Source: Natronomonas sp. (GTDB taxonomy: Archaea; Halobacteriota; Halobacteria; Halobacteriales; Haloarculaceae). Taken from it: a stretch of DNA of 6,984 nt. Numbering within the stretch: the first letter of the stretch is position 1; each line of letters opens with the position of its first letter. The position numbers and the translations under genes were made by a program. This document shows positions 1-5,421 of the stretch, one piece after another. A model generated the notes under the pieces. The model saw only the letters and a program-made list of their open reading frames with translations. It ran no database searches and had not been told where the DNA came from. The stretch spans positions 1-6,984 of the forward strand of contig SLIW01000001.1 in NCBI GenBank assembly GCA_007135435.1, given 5' to 3'.

Positions 1-244
1 GCGCCGATGAGCCGATCGATCGACCAGGAGGTCGCCGGTGTCGAATCCTCGCCCGACGGTGGATCGAACGCGGGGAACGGTGGGCCGGGCGACCGGGCCC
101 TGAACGGGAGGCAGATGGACACCGCTGGAGCCGTGGCTGGGCTGACGGGCGGTGACAACTACGCGTGTTCCAGCCTCGACACGGCGCCCTCTCCGATGCC
201 GGTGACGGTGCCAGTGACGGTGCCGGTGCCGCCGGACGCGGGCC
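1..244. other. Left-end region without a supported gene
   Basis: This stretch lies downstream of the minus-strand gene ending at 245. The plus strand is open in one frame from the first base through about 372, so the tail of a gene entering from the left cannot be fully excluded. However, the predicted peptide is Gly/Ser-rich and then becomes Arg-rich where it runs antisense to the gene at 245-781, which is typical of a spurious frame. The minus strand offers only a short GTG-initiated frame from about 122 towards the left edge, with no recognisable motif. The one clear structure is the hexanucleotide repeat at 195-230. Confidence 0.6.
195..230. repeat. Hexanucleotide tandem array (GGTGCC/GGTGAC-like)
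   Basis: Six consecutive hexamers can be read as gatgcc, ggtgac, ggtgcc, agtgac, ggtgcc, ggtgcc. Within this, a 12-bp unit ending in GTGACGGTGCC is repeated twice in tandem (201-212 and 213-224). The array lies 15-50 nt beyond the stop codon of the minus-strand gene at 245-781, so it would be in that gene's 3' untranslated region or at its transcript end. Simple arrays of this kind are expected to vary in copy number by slippage. No function is shown. Confidence 0.75.
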
Positions 245-781
245 TCAGACGGGCGCGTCGAACTCGGAGTCGAAGTCGCGCTCGCGGCGGTAGGCGTCCA
301 CGAAGGCTTCCACGTCGAACTCGAGCATCTGCCGTTCGAACTCGGCCGCGGTCGTCTCGTCGGCGTGGCTGACGGCGTGGTCCATCAGCTCGACCAGGAG
401 CTCGACGACCACCTCGTGGAGCCGTCGCGCGTCGAAGTCGGTCACCCAGGCCATCGCGTAGCCGACCGAGCCGTCCTCGGCGACGTCGGCGACCGCCACC
501 TCCTCGGGGAACTCCTCGATGACCACGCCCATCAGGTGCGCCGTGGTGAACTCGGGGAAGTCGTCCTCCGTCTCGATCGTCTCCCGGAGGACGTCGGCGA
601 CGTCCTCGGGGACGAACCGCGAGAGCGGGTGCGGGTCGAGGACCACCGCGTGCGTCCCGCCGCAGTCGCAGCGGAGCTCGCGCATCCCCAGGTCGACGTC
701 CCGGACGTGGACCGTCTCGCCACATGGGAGATCGATCCGTCCGGGGTCGACGCCCTCGCCCGGCACTCGCGGGTCTGCCAT
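245..781 (-). CDS. Conserved haloarchaeal protein of unknown function (DUF5815-like), possible zinc knuckle
   Basis: A 178-residue acidic soluble protein with no signal peptide or membrane segment. I recognise it as a conserved haloarchaeal family, probably the one named DUF5815, though the family number is from memory. The N-terminal third carries Cys20 (LPCGE) and Cys38-x-Cys40 followed by Gly-Gly-Thr-His44 (LRCDCGGTH). These three cysteines and one histidine could form a small metal site; that is inference. The rest looks helical, with an acidic stretch at about 55-95 and a long amphipathic region at about 118-170 ending in a charged tail (RRERDFDSEFD). The ATG at 781 is favoured because a T-rich box lies about 28 nt upstream, as expected for a leaderless transcript. 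The next minus-strand gene upstream ends at 979, 197 nt away, so this gene is probably transcribed alone. The enzymatic or binding role is unknown. Confidence 0.88.
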   Translation of the reverse strand: MADPRVPGEGVDPGRIDLPCGETVHVRDVDLGMRELRCDCGGTHAVVLDPHPLSRFVPEDVADVLRETIETEDDFPEFTTAHLMGVVIEEFPEEVAVADVAEDGSVGYAMAWVTDFDARRLHEVVVELLVELMDHAVSHADETTAAEFERQMLEFDVEAFVDAYRRERDFDSEFDAPV

Positions 782-805
782 GCCGGCCCCTCGGCGTCGC
801 TTCCG

Positions 806-812
806 GAAAAGG
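806..812 (-). promoter_or_regulatory. Candidate TATA-like box for the 245-781 gene
   Basis: On the minus strand this reads CCTTTTC, centred about 28 nt upstream of the ATG at 781. It is the only T-rich run in an otherwise GC-rich upstream region. Position and composition fit a haloarchaeal promoter giving a leaderless mRNA. Confidence 0.4.
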
Positions 813-978
813 ACAGCGTTCCACCCCTGGAGCCCGCCAGCGAGGGAACCGGGGTGACGGGTTCGGTGGTCCGGTTCCGCTCGCAGGGTTCACGTCACCG
901 GTCCGACGCGGTCACCGCCATTCACGCAGTTCGGTCTTCGCGCCGACCAGCTCGGTCGTCGCCGATGCCTATCGCGTC

Positions 979-1323
979 TTACGTCGCGTCGGGGTCGCGT
1001 TCGGTCTGATTGTCATCGCTGGTCTCGTCGTCGTCCGCATCCTCGTCGACGGAGGCCGCCACGTAACCGGGATCCGTCCCGTCATCACGGTCCGTTACGT
1101 CGCCGGGGTCCGTTACGTCGCCGGGGTCCGTCCCCTCGCCACCGTCACTCCCGTGGCGTTCGATCTCGACCTCAACCTCGATCTCGAGGCCGTCGGTCTC
1201 GAGTTCGGCCTCCGCCTCGGTGGTCTCGCCGACGGCGATCTCGAGTTCGTCCTCGTCGACCTCGACCTCCACCTCGACGTCGACCTCGATCGTGCTGTCG
1301 TCGTCCGTGTCGGAATCGGACAT
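979..1323 (-). CDS. Hypothetical low-complexity acidic protein with hexapeptide repeats
   Basis: A 114-residue protein of unrecognised family built almost entirely of Asp, Glu, Val, Thr and Gly. Residues about 1-10 are a Ser/Asp run (MSDSDTDDDS). Residues about 11-55 alternate acidic residues with Val, Ile or Leu (EVDVEVEVEV), a pattern that could form an acidic beta strand. Residues about 66-90 contain four degenerate hexapeptides (TDPGDV, TDPGDV, TDRDDG, TDPGYV), followed by an acidic tail. The first two hexapeptides are encoded by an exact 18-bp tandem duplication at 1091-1126. A GTG start 13 codons further upstream (1362) is possible. I prefer the ATG at 1323 because a T-rich box lies about 29 nt upstream and the protein then begins with a typical acidic N-terminus. 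The opposite strand is also open, but its product is a mirror image of the repeat and less halophile-like. No signal peptide or membrane segment is visible. Function is unknown; an intrinsically disordered protein is possible. Confidence 0.6.
   Translation of the reverse strand: MSDSDTDDDSTIEVDVEVEVEVDEDELEIAVGETTEAEAELETDGLEIEVEVEIERHGSDGGEGTDPGDVTDPGDVTDRDDGTDPGYVAASVDEDADDDETSDDNQTERDPDAT
1091..1126. repeat. Exact 18-bp tandem duplication inside a coding region
   Basis: Two perfect adjacent copies of an 18-bp unit beginning TCCGTTACGTCG (1091-1108 and 1109-1126), with degenerate copies on either side (from about 1073 and from 1127). On the minus strand each copy encodes one hexapeptide, so changes in copy number keep the reading frame. 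Confidence 0.9.
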
Positions 1324-1347
1324 ACGGCTCTCGATAGGATCGCCACC

Positions 1348-1356
1348 GAGAAATGC
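1348..1356 (-). promoter_or_regulatory. Candidate TATA-like box for the 979-1323 gene
   Basis: Minus-strand GCATTTCTC is centred about 29 nt before the ATG at 1323. It lies partly downstream of the alternative GTG start at 1362, which argues for the shorter form of the protein. The match is weak and rests mainly on spacing. Confidence 0.35.
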
Positions 1357-1442
1357 GCTCACCGACGTCCGGGGATGGATGCCATCCGACGGTGGGCCGA
1401 CGTCCCCGATCGAACGTGCGAGGGTGGACGGTCGGACCAGCT

Positions 1443-1458
1443 GTCGAGGCCCCTCGAC
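1443..1458 (-). terminator. Inverted repeat just after the membrane-protein gene
   Basis: GTCGAGG and CCTCGAC form perfect 7-bp arms with a 2-nt spacer, 5 nt beyond the stop codon of the minus-strand gene at 1464-2330. In RNA it could fold with 6 bp and a 4-nt loop. There is no T run after it, so a standard archaeal poly-T terminator is not evident. It may be a 3'-end structure or a binding site. Confidence 0.3.
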
Positions 1459-1463
1459 CCGGG

Positions 1464-2330
1464 CTACCGAGGGAGGTCGTCGGGCCCGAGCGCCTTCGCG
1501 TAGGGGTCCTCGAACTCCTCTTCTGTCTCGGTCTCGTCGTCGATCTGGACGTACGCGCGGGTGACGACGGCGGCGCCGAAGGCGGTGAGGACACCACCGA
1601 CCACGGCGGCGGTGACGGACCCGCCGACGCTCGTCGCGAGTCCGACAGCGAAGCCGCTGGCCTCCTCGAGCCGGGAGGCCAGCACGAGGACGAGGCCGAT
1701 GACGAACACCTCGATCCGGTGGCCCTTCGTGATCCGCCAGGAGTCAGCCATCGCCTGGATGAAGTTCTTGTCCTTGAGCGCGATCTCCTGTCGGAGGAAG
1801 TAGAACAGCACCGCGAGGATGATCCCGGGGACGACGAAGAAGACCAGTCCGACGATGATGAGCGCCCAGACGACGATGCCCCCGACGAAGCCGTTCAGCG
1901 TGGCGAGAACGATGTTGTCGGTGACGAACTCGCGGGGGACGGTATCGGTCTCGTCGCTGGCGAACACCCGGATGGCGATCAGCGAGGCGGCCTCCGCAAG
2001 CAGCGCGGTGACGAGCAACCCCACGGCCACCAGGCTGGCCGGCACCCCGGGGATCGCGAACGGCGACTCGCGGGCATCGGCGAGCAGCGACTCGAGCTCC
2101 GACACCTGCTGTTCGTGCTCCTCCTCGGGGATCCCCAGCTCCTCGAGCTCCTCCGGCGAGAGCCCCTCGAAGAAGCCGAGCACGCCCTCGAGGAGCGCGA
2201 CCGTCATCGTCTCCAGGAGGACCGTCGTCGCCAGGGCGATGGCCGCGAAGACCCCCACCAGGACCAGCCCGTTCCGGGCGAACGTCCGCCAGAACCCCTC
2301 CCGGAAGGCGCCACCGATGTCGATGCTCAT
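1464..2330 (-). CDS. Multi-pass membrane protein, haloarchaeal DUF7847-like family
   Basis: A 288-residue integral membrane protein. A first hydrophobic segment lies at about 21-40. An acidic, Glu-rich soluble loop at about 55-88 (SPEELEELGIPEEEHEQQ) should face the solvent. Further membrane segments lie at about 95-120, 141-162 and 163-179, then about 206-219 and 225-257. The C-terminal tail is acidic (about 263-288). The stretch VVPGIILAVLFYF followed by an IALKDKNFIQAMADSW..TKG signature (about 166-203) is characteristic of a widespread family of archaeal and bacterial membrane proteins related to the glycerophosphodiester phosphodiesterase membrane domain and YciC-like proteins. The exact family name is from memory. 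Biochemical function is not established; roles in membrane or envelope maintenance are guesses. The ATG at 2330 is strongly supported by a TATA box 28 nt upstream. It is followed by a possible hairpin and a 140-nt gap before the next gene, so it is probably monocistronic. Confidence 0.9.
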   Translation of the reverse strand: MSIDIGGAFREGFWRTFARNGLVLVGVFAAIALATTVLLETMTVALLEGVLGFFEGLSPEELEELGIPEEEHEQQVSELESLLADARESPFAIPGVPASLVAVGLLVTALLAEAASLIAIRVFASDETDTVPREFVTDNIVLATLNGFVGGIVVWALIIVGLVFFVVPGIILAVLFYFLRQEIALKDKNFIQAMADSWRITKGHRIEVFVIGLVLVLASRLEEASGFAVGLATSVGGSVTAAVVGGVLTAFGAAVVTRAYVQIDDETETEEEFEDPYAKALGPDDLPR

Positions 2331-2353
2331 ACCGGGTGGCCGTCCGGGGGCCC

Positions 2354-2362
2354 CTTAAAAAT
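2354..2362 (-). promoter_or_regulatory. TATA box of the membrane-protein gene
   Basis: The minus strand reads ATTTTTAAG, centred about 28 nt upstream of the ATG at 2330. It stands in strongly GC-rich flanks and is the best match in the window to a haloarchaeal TATA box. The spacing implies a leaderless or nearly leaderless transcript. Confidence 0.7.
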
Positions 2363-2430
2363 GCCCGAACCGGGCCGCCGGGCGGGGCTGCTCGAGTCGT
2401 CACGCAGGGGTCCGAAAGCAGCTGTCGGTG

Positions 2431-2480
2431 TCATAGAATATCAATGAAAGTCAATAAATGTAATTTCTTGCCTTTAGAAG
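2431..2480. other. AT-rich island with a 10-nt periodicity
   Basis: Only 13 of these 50 bases are G or C, against a background that is clearly GC-rich. The first 30 bases fall into three similar decamers: TCATAGAATA, TCAATGAAAG and TCAATAAATG, i.e. TCA plus A-rich text in phase with the DNA helix. The island lies between the minus-strand genes at 1464-2330 and 2615-3031. No coding region is supported here; a 16-codon plus-strand frame from 2444 is too short to claim. It may be a promoter or regulator-binding region, or a relic of acquired DNA. Confidence 0.6.
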
Positions 2481-2614
2481 GTCTGAGATGGTGACAGCAG
2501 TCGGCGTGTGATCTCTCCCACCTGGCCACGACGTGATATCTTGCGTCAGCACCGCGTCACCAGCGTCGATCGCGTGTCCTCACGGGGATGTCCACCGCGT
2601 GTCGAAGGCCACGC

Positions 2615-3031
2615 TCAGGGCCAGTCCTCGCGCTGGTCGAGCTCCTCGGTCGGATCGTCCTCCTCGTCGTCCGCGAGGGTCCAGTCGGCCGCCTCGGCGG
2701 CGCGTTCGAGCGGGAGGTACTCCCAGCCGACCTCCTCGGCGAGCGCCTCGTCGTCGGCGTCCACCCCGACGAAGACGTGTCGCTCGGTCTGGAACTGCTC
2801 CTTGACGCTCTCGAGGCTCTCCCGCCGCCCGCGCGGTCCGGAGAAGAAGTCCTGGCGGATGCGGTTCTTGCGGGTGAAGTTCGTCACCACGTACGTCGGC
2901 TTCTCCGAGATGACCCCGACGTACTCCGTCCAGCCGCGGGCGTCGGAGAAGACCTCCTCGGGCCGTGCGAGCCGCTTGAGCGCCTCCAGCTCGAACGCCA
3001 GTGTCATGTCCGAAGAGCCGCCGCCGTCCAT
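2615..3031 (-). CDS. Conserved haloarchaeal protein of unknown function (DUF7124-like)
   Basis: A 138-residue soluble protein. It begins with a short Gly/Ser linker (MDGGGSSD) followed by a conserved-looking core, MTLAFELEALKRLARPEEVF, then a Trp/Tyr segment (GWTEYVGVISEKPTYVVTNFTRKNRIRQDFF), a GPRGRRESLESVKEQF segment, and a predicted strand RHVFVGVDADDEALAEEVGWEYLPLERAAEAADW. The C-terminal 20 residues are an acidic tail. I recognise the core as a haloarchaeal family, probably DUF7124; the number is from memory. The alternating hydrophobic strands and helices suggest a compact alpha/beta fold, but I see no catalytic motif. The start at 3031 is chosen because a T-rich box is centred about 27 nt upstream; an internal ATG at 3007 is an alternative, and the longer frame from 3112 adds an Arg-rich, non-halophilic N-terminus. 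It is transcribed divergently from the permease gene. Confidence 0.87.
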   Translation of the reverse strand: MDGGGSSDMTLAFELEALKRLARPEEVFSDARGWTEYVGVISEKPTYVVTNFTRKNRIRQDFFSGPRGRRESLESVKEQFQTERHVFVGVDADDEALAEEVGWEYLPLERAAEAADWTLADDEEDDPTEELDQREDWP

Positions 3032-3053
3032 ACGCGAACGGGGGAGGGCACCG

Positions 3054-3062
3054 GAGAAAACA
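3054..3062 (-). promoter_or_regulatory. Candidate TATA-like box for the 2615-3031 gene
   Basis: Minus-strand TGTTTTCTC is centred about 27 nt upstream of the ATG at 3031. A second AT-containing run (minus-strand TATCCAAAG) lies just beyond it at 3063-3071 and could be part of the promoter. The position supports the 138-residue form of the protein. Confidence 0.5.
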
Positions 3063-3071
3063 CTTTGGATA

Positions 3072-3110
3072 GGCGTGTCTCGGCGGGTTCGGACCACGGA
3101 GGGACACCCC
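3072..3110. promoter_or_regulatory. Imperfect inverted repeat between divergent promoters
   Basis: GGCGTGTCTC (3072-3081) and GGGACACCCC (3101-3110) are inverted copies matching at 8 of 10 positions, separated by 19 nt. They sit between the TATA-like box of the minus-strand gene and the possible box of the plus-strand permease. A regulator acting on both genes could bind here, but imperfect GC-rich repeats of this size also arise by chance. Confidence 0.25.
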
Positions 3111-3130
3111 ATGGATACCCACGACCAGAA

Positions 3131-3138
3131 CGTTTAGG
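3131..3138 (+). promoter_or_regulatory. Candidate TATA-like box for the permease transcript
   Basis: CGTTTAGG is the only T/A-rich run between the divergent genes that is oriented to serve the plus strand. It predicts a transcript start near 3160, giving a leader of about 185 nt before the ATG at 3345. Confidence 0.35.
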
Positions 3139-3344
3139 CACCGGATGGGCGAACGAGTCCCGTGTGATCCCGCGTCCTCGAGCGACCATCGGCCGTGCCG
3201 ACACCCCGGCGTCGGTCCCGGTCGGTGAGGTGGTGACCGCTCGCGGTGACGCGCCCGTGACGACGTGCGACAGGGGGGCCGCCGTGACCACCGAGACGGC
3301 CGTCGTCGGGAGGTACCTGTGACGGTCGCCACCGGGAGGTACCC
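3139..3344 (+). other. Permease leader region with a possible 52-codon upstream ORF
   Basis: A frame from GTG 3164 to TGA 3322 encodes 52 residues, and its start lies about 30 nt after the TATA-like box at 3131-3138, where a leaderless start would be expected. Its stop lies 22 nt before the permease ATG. Against it, the product is basic (many Arg, few Asp or Glu), has no recognisable motif and does not look haloarchaeal. The alternative is an untranslated leader. The end of the region carries GGGAGGTACC twice (3308-3317 and 3334-3343); the second copy supplies the Shine-Dalgarno sequence. Confidence 0.35.
3335..3340 (+). promoter_or_regulatory. Shine-Dalgarno sequence GGAGGT of the permease
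   Basis: A strong match to the archaeal anti-Shine-Dalgarno sequence lies 4 nt before the ATG at 3345. This is the only gene in the window whose start has such a site, and it supports translation from 3345 within a leadered mRNA. The spacing is slightly short. Confidence 0.5.
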
Positions 3345-5297
3345 ATGATCGCCACCGTGACGGGTGCGGTGACTCCCCCAGGTATCGCCACCGTCGCCCC
3401 CTTGCGTTCGGCGATCGTCGCGTCGACCGCCGCTTCCACCACCCCGACGACGCCGACGGTGGACATGCTGGTGGTGTTCGCGATCATCCTCGTGGCGCTG
3501 GTGCTCTTCGTCTGGGAGCCGGTCCCGATCGACATCACGGCCATCGGGGTGCTCGTCGCGCTGGTCGTCCTCGAACCCTGGACCCAGGTGTCGCCCACGG
3601 ACGGCGTCTCGGGGTTCGCCTCGTCCGCGACCATCACCGTCCTGGCGATGTTCGTCCTCTCGGAGGGGATCCGCCGGACCGGCGTCGTCAGCCTGATCGG
3701 CAACGAGATCGCCGAGCGGTTCGGCGAGAGCCCCTTCGGCCAGCTGGTCGCGGTCCTCGGGCTGGCGGGTGGCACCGCCGGCTTCATCAACAACACGCCG
3801 GTCGTCGCGGTGATGATCCCGATGGTGACCGAGCTCTCGAACCGGACGGGCATCTCCCCCTCGAAGCTGCTCATCCCGGTGTCGTACGCCTCGATGATGG
3901 GCGGGATGCTGACGCTCATCGGTACCTCCTCGAACATCCTCGCCTCCGACGTCTACGACCGCATCGGCGGTGCCGCGACCGAGCCGTTCTCGATGTTCGA
4001 GTTCACCGCCCTCGGCGCCCTGGTGCTGGTCTCGGGGACCCTCTACCTGCTCGCCTTCGGCCCCCGGCTCCTCCCCGAGCGGATCACGGCTCGCGCGGAC
4101 CTCACCGAGGACTTCGAGATGACCCAGTACCTCACGGAGGTGGTCGTCCGCGAGGACTCGCCGCTGGTGGGCAAGGCGGTCCACGAAGCCCTGCGGGACA
4201 TCGACGCCGACGCGGATATCGTCCAGCTGATCCGCCACCGGCAGGTGTTCAACGAGCCCCTGGCACGAAAGGAGGTCAGGCCGGGTGACATCCTCGTCCT
4301 CCGGGTCGACCGCGACAGCCTCATCGAACTGATGGACGCCGAGGGTCTCGAGCTCGCCCCCGACGCGGAGGTCACCGACGACCTCCTGGACCCCGAGACC
4401 GGCGACATCACCGACGTCGAGGGCGTCGAGGGAGCGGTCGGCGAACAACGGCTCGTGGAGATCGTCCTCACGCCCGACACGAACCTCATCGGCGAGACCC
4501 TGGAGTCGCTCAACTTCCGGCAGCGCTACGACGCGACGGTCCTCGCCATCCGCCGGGGCGGCGGGATCATCCACCAGCGGATGGACGAACGCCGCCTGCG
4601 TGCCGGCGACACCCTGCTCATTCAGGCCACCGAGGACACCGTCCGTCGGTTCCAGGCCGACCGGAACTTCGTCGTCGCCCAGGAGCTCGTTCGACCCGAC
4701 TTCCGCTCCGAGCGCATCCCCGTCGCGGTGGGCATCGTCGGCGGCGTCGTCGCCGTCGCCGCCCTCGGCTGGTTACCCATCATGGTGTCGGCGCTGGCGG
4801 GGATCATCGCGATGGTCGTCACCGGCTGCGTCCGCCCCAACGAGGTCTACGAATCCGTCGACTGGAACGTGATCTTCCTGCTCGCCGGGCTCATCCCCCT
4901 GGGGATCGCCATGGAGGCGACCGGCGCCGCCACGTGGCTCGCCGACCTCGTCGTCTCCAACAGCGCGGGCCTCGGCCTCGTCGCCATGGTGGCGATCTTC
5001 TACCTCTTCACCGCGCTGGTCACGAACGTCATCAGCAACAACGCCAGCGTCGTGTTGATGATCCCGGTCGCCTACGACGCCGCCGTCCAGCTTGGCGCGG
5101 ACCCCTTCGCGTTCGTCCTCGCGGTGACGTTCGCCGCCTCGACGGCGATGCTCACCCCGATCGGCTACCAGACGAACCTCATGGTCTACGGCCCCGGTGG
5201 CTACACCTTCACCGACTTCGCCCGCGTCGGGGCGCCGCTACAGCTCCTGTTGACCGTCGTGACGACCCTCGGGATCGTCTGGCTCTACGGCGTCTGA
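3345..5297 (+). CDS. SLC13-family permease with two TrkA-C (RCK_C) domains
   Basis: A 650-residue secondary transporter of the SLC13/DASS-type ion transporter superfamily, located in the cytoplasmic membrane. The first membrane half spans about residues 41-240 and contains the re-entrant-loop signature FINNTPVVAVMIP (147-159) and LTLIGTSSN (189-197). A cytosolic insert follows, with two TrkA-C regulatory domains at about 259-331 and 367-439, joined by an acidic linker. The second half (about 458-648) repeats the fold, with TNVISNNASVVLMIP (560-574) and TPIGYQTNLMVYGPGGY (604-620). The paired Asn/Thr/Ser motifs are where this family binds Na+ and anion. Substrate is not deducible; sulfate and dicarboxylates are typical for relatives. 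The TrkA-C domains suggest ligand gating. Start choice is uncertain: 3345 has a Shine-Dalgarno site, but the resulting first 40 residues are low-complexity Thr/Ala/Pro, and homologues usually begin near the GTG at 3459 or ATG at 3465. It is divergent from the gene at 2615-3031 and convergent with the oxidoreductase. Confidence 0.93.
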   Translation: MIATVTGAVTPPGIATVAPLRSAIVASTAASTTPTTPTVDMLVVFAIILVALVLFVWEPVPIDITAIGVLVALVVLEPWTQVSPTDGVSGFASSATITVLAMFVLSEGIRRTGVVSLIGNEIAERFGESPFGQLVAVLGLAGGTAGFINNTPVVAVMIPMVTELSNRTGISPSKLLIPVSYASMMGGMLTLIGTSSNILASDVYDRIGGAATEPFSMFEFTALGALVLVSGTLYLLAFGPRLLPERITARADLTEDFEMTQYLTEVVVREDSPLVGKAVHEALRDIDADADIVQLIRHRQVFNEPLARKEVRPGDILVLRVDRDSLIELMDAEGLELAPDAEVTDDLLDPETGDITDVEGVEGAVGEQRLVEIVLTPDTNLIGETLESLNFRQRYDATVLAIRRGGGIIHQRMDERRLRAGDTLLIQATEDTVRRFQADRNFVVAQELVRPDFRSERIPVAVGIVGGVVAVAALGWLPIMVSALAGIIAMVVTGCVRPNEVYESVDWNVIFLLAGLIPLGIAMEATGAATWLADLVVSNSAGLGLVAMVAIFYLFTALVTNVISNNASVVLMIPVAYDAAVQLGADPFAFVLAVTFAASTAMLTPIGYQTNLMVYGPGGYTFTDFARVGAPLQLLLTVVTTLGIVWLYGV

Positions 5298-5363
5298 GCG
5301 ATGTCGATGTCGCTGGGAACGATGAGGATCGGCTCGTCCGACGAATGAGATGGTGGCGACCGA

Positions 5364-5389
5364 CCACGTGGACGACAGTTACTCCACGT
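5364..5389. repeat. Hairpin repeat, copy 1
   Basis: A 26-nt element matching copy 2 at 24 of 26 positions. It contains inverted arms ACGTGG (5366-5371) and CCACGT (5384-5389) around a 12-nt loop that includes the small dyad AGTTACT. It lies in the gap between the convergent permease and oxidoreductase genes, just past the oxidoreductase stop codon on the minus strand. In either transcript it could form a 3'-end hairpin. Confidence 0.85.
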
Positions 5390-5395
5390 ATGATG

Positions 5396-5421
5396 CGACG
5401 TGGGCGACAGTTACTCCACGT
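5396..5421. repeat. Hairpin repeat, copy 2, overlapping the oxidoreductase stop codon
   Basis: Second copy of the 26-nt element, starting 32 nt after copy 1. The last 17 bases of the two copies (from CGACAGTTACT onwards) are identical. The arms GACGTGG (5397-5403) and CCACGTC (5416-5422) form a perfect 7-bp stem around a 12-nt loop. The oxidoreductase stop codon (5411-5413) lies in the loop, and its final Val-Glu codons fall in the repeat. The G-C pair added at the base of the stem makes this copy slightly stronger than copy 1. Confidence 0.85.

Noticed and set aside
7..372. Plus-strand 121-codon frame at the left edge
   Set aside because: Its second half is an Arg-rich antisense reading of the 245-781 gene and the first half has no recognisable motif.
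724..1503. Plus-strand frame opposite the acidic low-complexity gene
   Set aside because: It overlaps the DUF5815-like gene start, and its Leu/Asp repeat is only the complement of the minus-strand Glu/Val repeat; both ends are Arg-rich and unlike haloarchaeal proteins.
2444..2494. 16-codon plus-strand ORF inside the AT-rich island
   Set aside because: It is too short and has no promoter or ribosome-binding support.
2588..3322. 244-codon plus-strand frame ending at 3322
   Set aside because: Most of it is antisense to the 2615-3031 gene. Only its last 52 codons lie in free sequence and are considered separately as a possible leader ORF.
2580..4574. 664-codon minus-strand open frame
   Set aside because: It runs antisense through the permease and shares sequence with the real 2615-3031 gene in another frame. 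Its composition is Arg/Asp/His-rich, typical of a GC-rich shadow frame.
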